A DNA stretch of 5,502 bases from an uncultured Clostridia bacterium (GTDB taxonomy: Bacteria > Bacillota > Clostridia > Oscillospirales > Acutalibacteraceae), in the NCBI GenBank assembly GCA_946409885.1, contig CAMJYF010000157.1, forward strand, positions 1-5,502, given 5' to 3'. Positions 5,457 through 5,502 of this stretch are shown here, piece by piece (within the stretch, counting starts at the first letter, position 1; the number at the start of each line of letters is the position of its first letter). Under the pieces are notes generated by a model. The model worked only from the letters and a program-made list of their open reading frames with translations, did not search any database and was not told where the DNA came from. Position numbers and translations under genes: made by a program.

Positions 5457-5484
5457 GTCGTAAGTCGTGAGTCGTAAGTCGTAA
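5457..5484 (+). repeat. Heptanucleotide tandem repeat, four copies of GTCGTAA
   Basis: Four back-to-back 7-bp units read GTCGTAA, GTCGTGA, GTCGTAA, GTCGTAA; the second has one A-to-G change. They lie in the non-coding stretch after the terminator (5412-5502), in which no gene, RNA or promoter is recognised. A short AAAAG-TTG-CTTTT palindrome follows at 5486-5498. Seven-base units do not keep a reading frame, which fits an intergenic slippage-prone repeat. The array may continue or be repeated beyond the window edge. Confidence 0.85.
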
Positions 5485-5502
5485 GAAAAGTTGCTTTTGT
5501 AA

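Overview
This is a GC-rich window (high fifties to about 60% by eye, not computed). It looks like chromosome from a Clostridia-type Firmicute, most probably a gut member of the Oscillospiraceae/Ruminococcaceae or a relative. Four things point that way: strong AGGAGG-type ribosome binding sites, a LytTR response regulator paired with an AgrC-like GHKL kinase, a MerR regulator with a TipAS drug-sensing domain, and a large secreted protein that joins a BspA-like leucine-rich repeat region to many CxxC modules and ends in an aromatic amphipathic tail. The assignment comes from family content and style, not from a database match.

Layout. Positions 3-35 hold the last ten codons of a plus-strand gene that enters from the left. 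It converges on a minus-strand two-gene operon: a MerR/TipAS regulator (1073 to 348, TTG start) followed 9 bases later by acylphosphatase acyP (338 to 45). The regulator's promoter is of the classic MerR type: a 19-bp spacer filled by a near-perfect dyad, so it probably controls itself. Inside the regulator, a strong Shine-Dalgarno stands 7 bases before Met111, at the junction of the DNA-binding half and the drug-binding half. The operon may therefore also make a free drug-binding protein, as Streptomyces TipAL/TipAS does.

The divergent intergenic region (1074-1391) carries two candidate plus-strand promoters, a dyad and a spaced direct repeat. It leads into a two-component operon: a LytTR response regulator (1392-2087) and a membrane histidine kinase of the AgrC type (2129-3496). 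No AgrB-like processing enzyme or recognisable AgrD pheromone precursor lies in the window. A 23-codon ORF overlaps the kinase stop by ATGA and is only a weak candidate. The kinase H-box is odd (RHDFPKKM instead of RHDxxNH).

A 582-residue exported cysteine-rich surface protein follows (3615-5363) and ends at a strong intrinsic terminator (5381-5411). Same orientation and adjacency make it a plausible target of the two-component system, but it also has its own candidate promoter. The right end holds four tandem copies of a 7-bp unit (5457-5484) in otherwise empty sequence.

Nothing here is clearly a new defence, mobile or RNA-guided system. The most notable points are the internal TipAS-like start, the atypical kinase H-box without a visible signal gene, and the CxxC-module secreted protein next to it.
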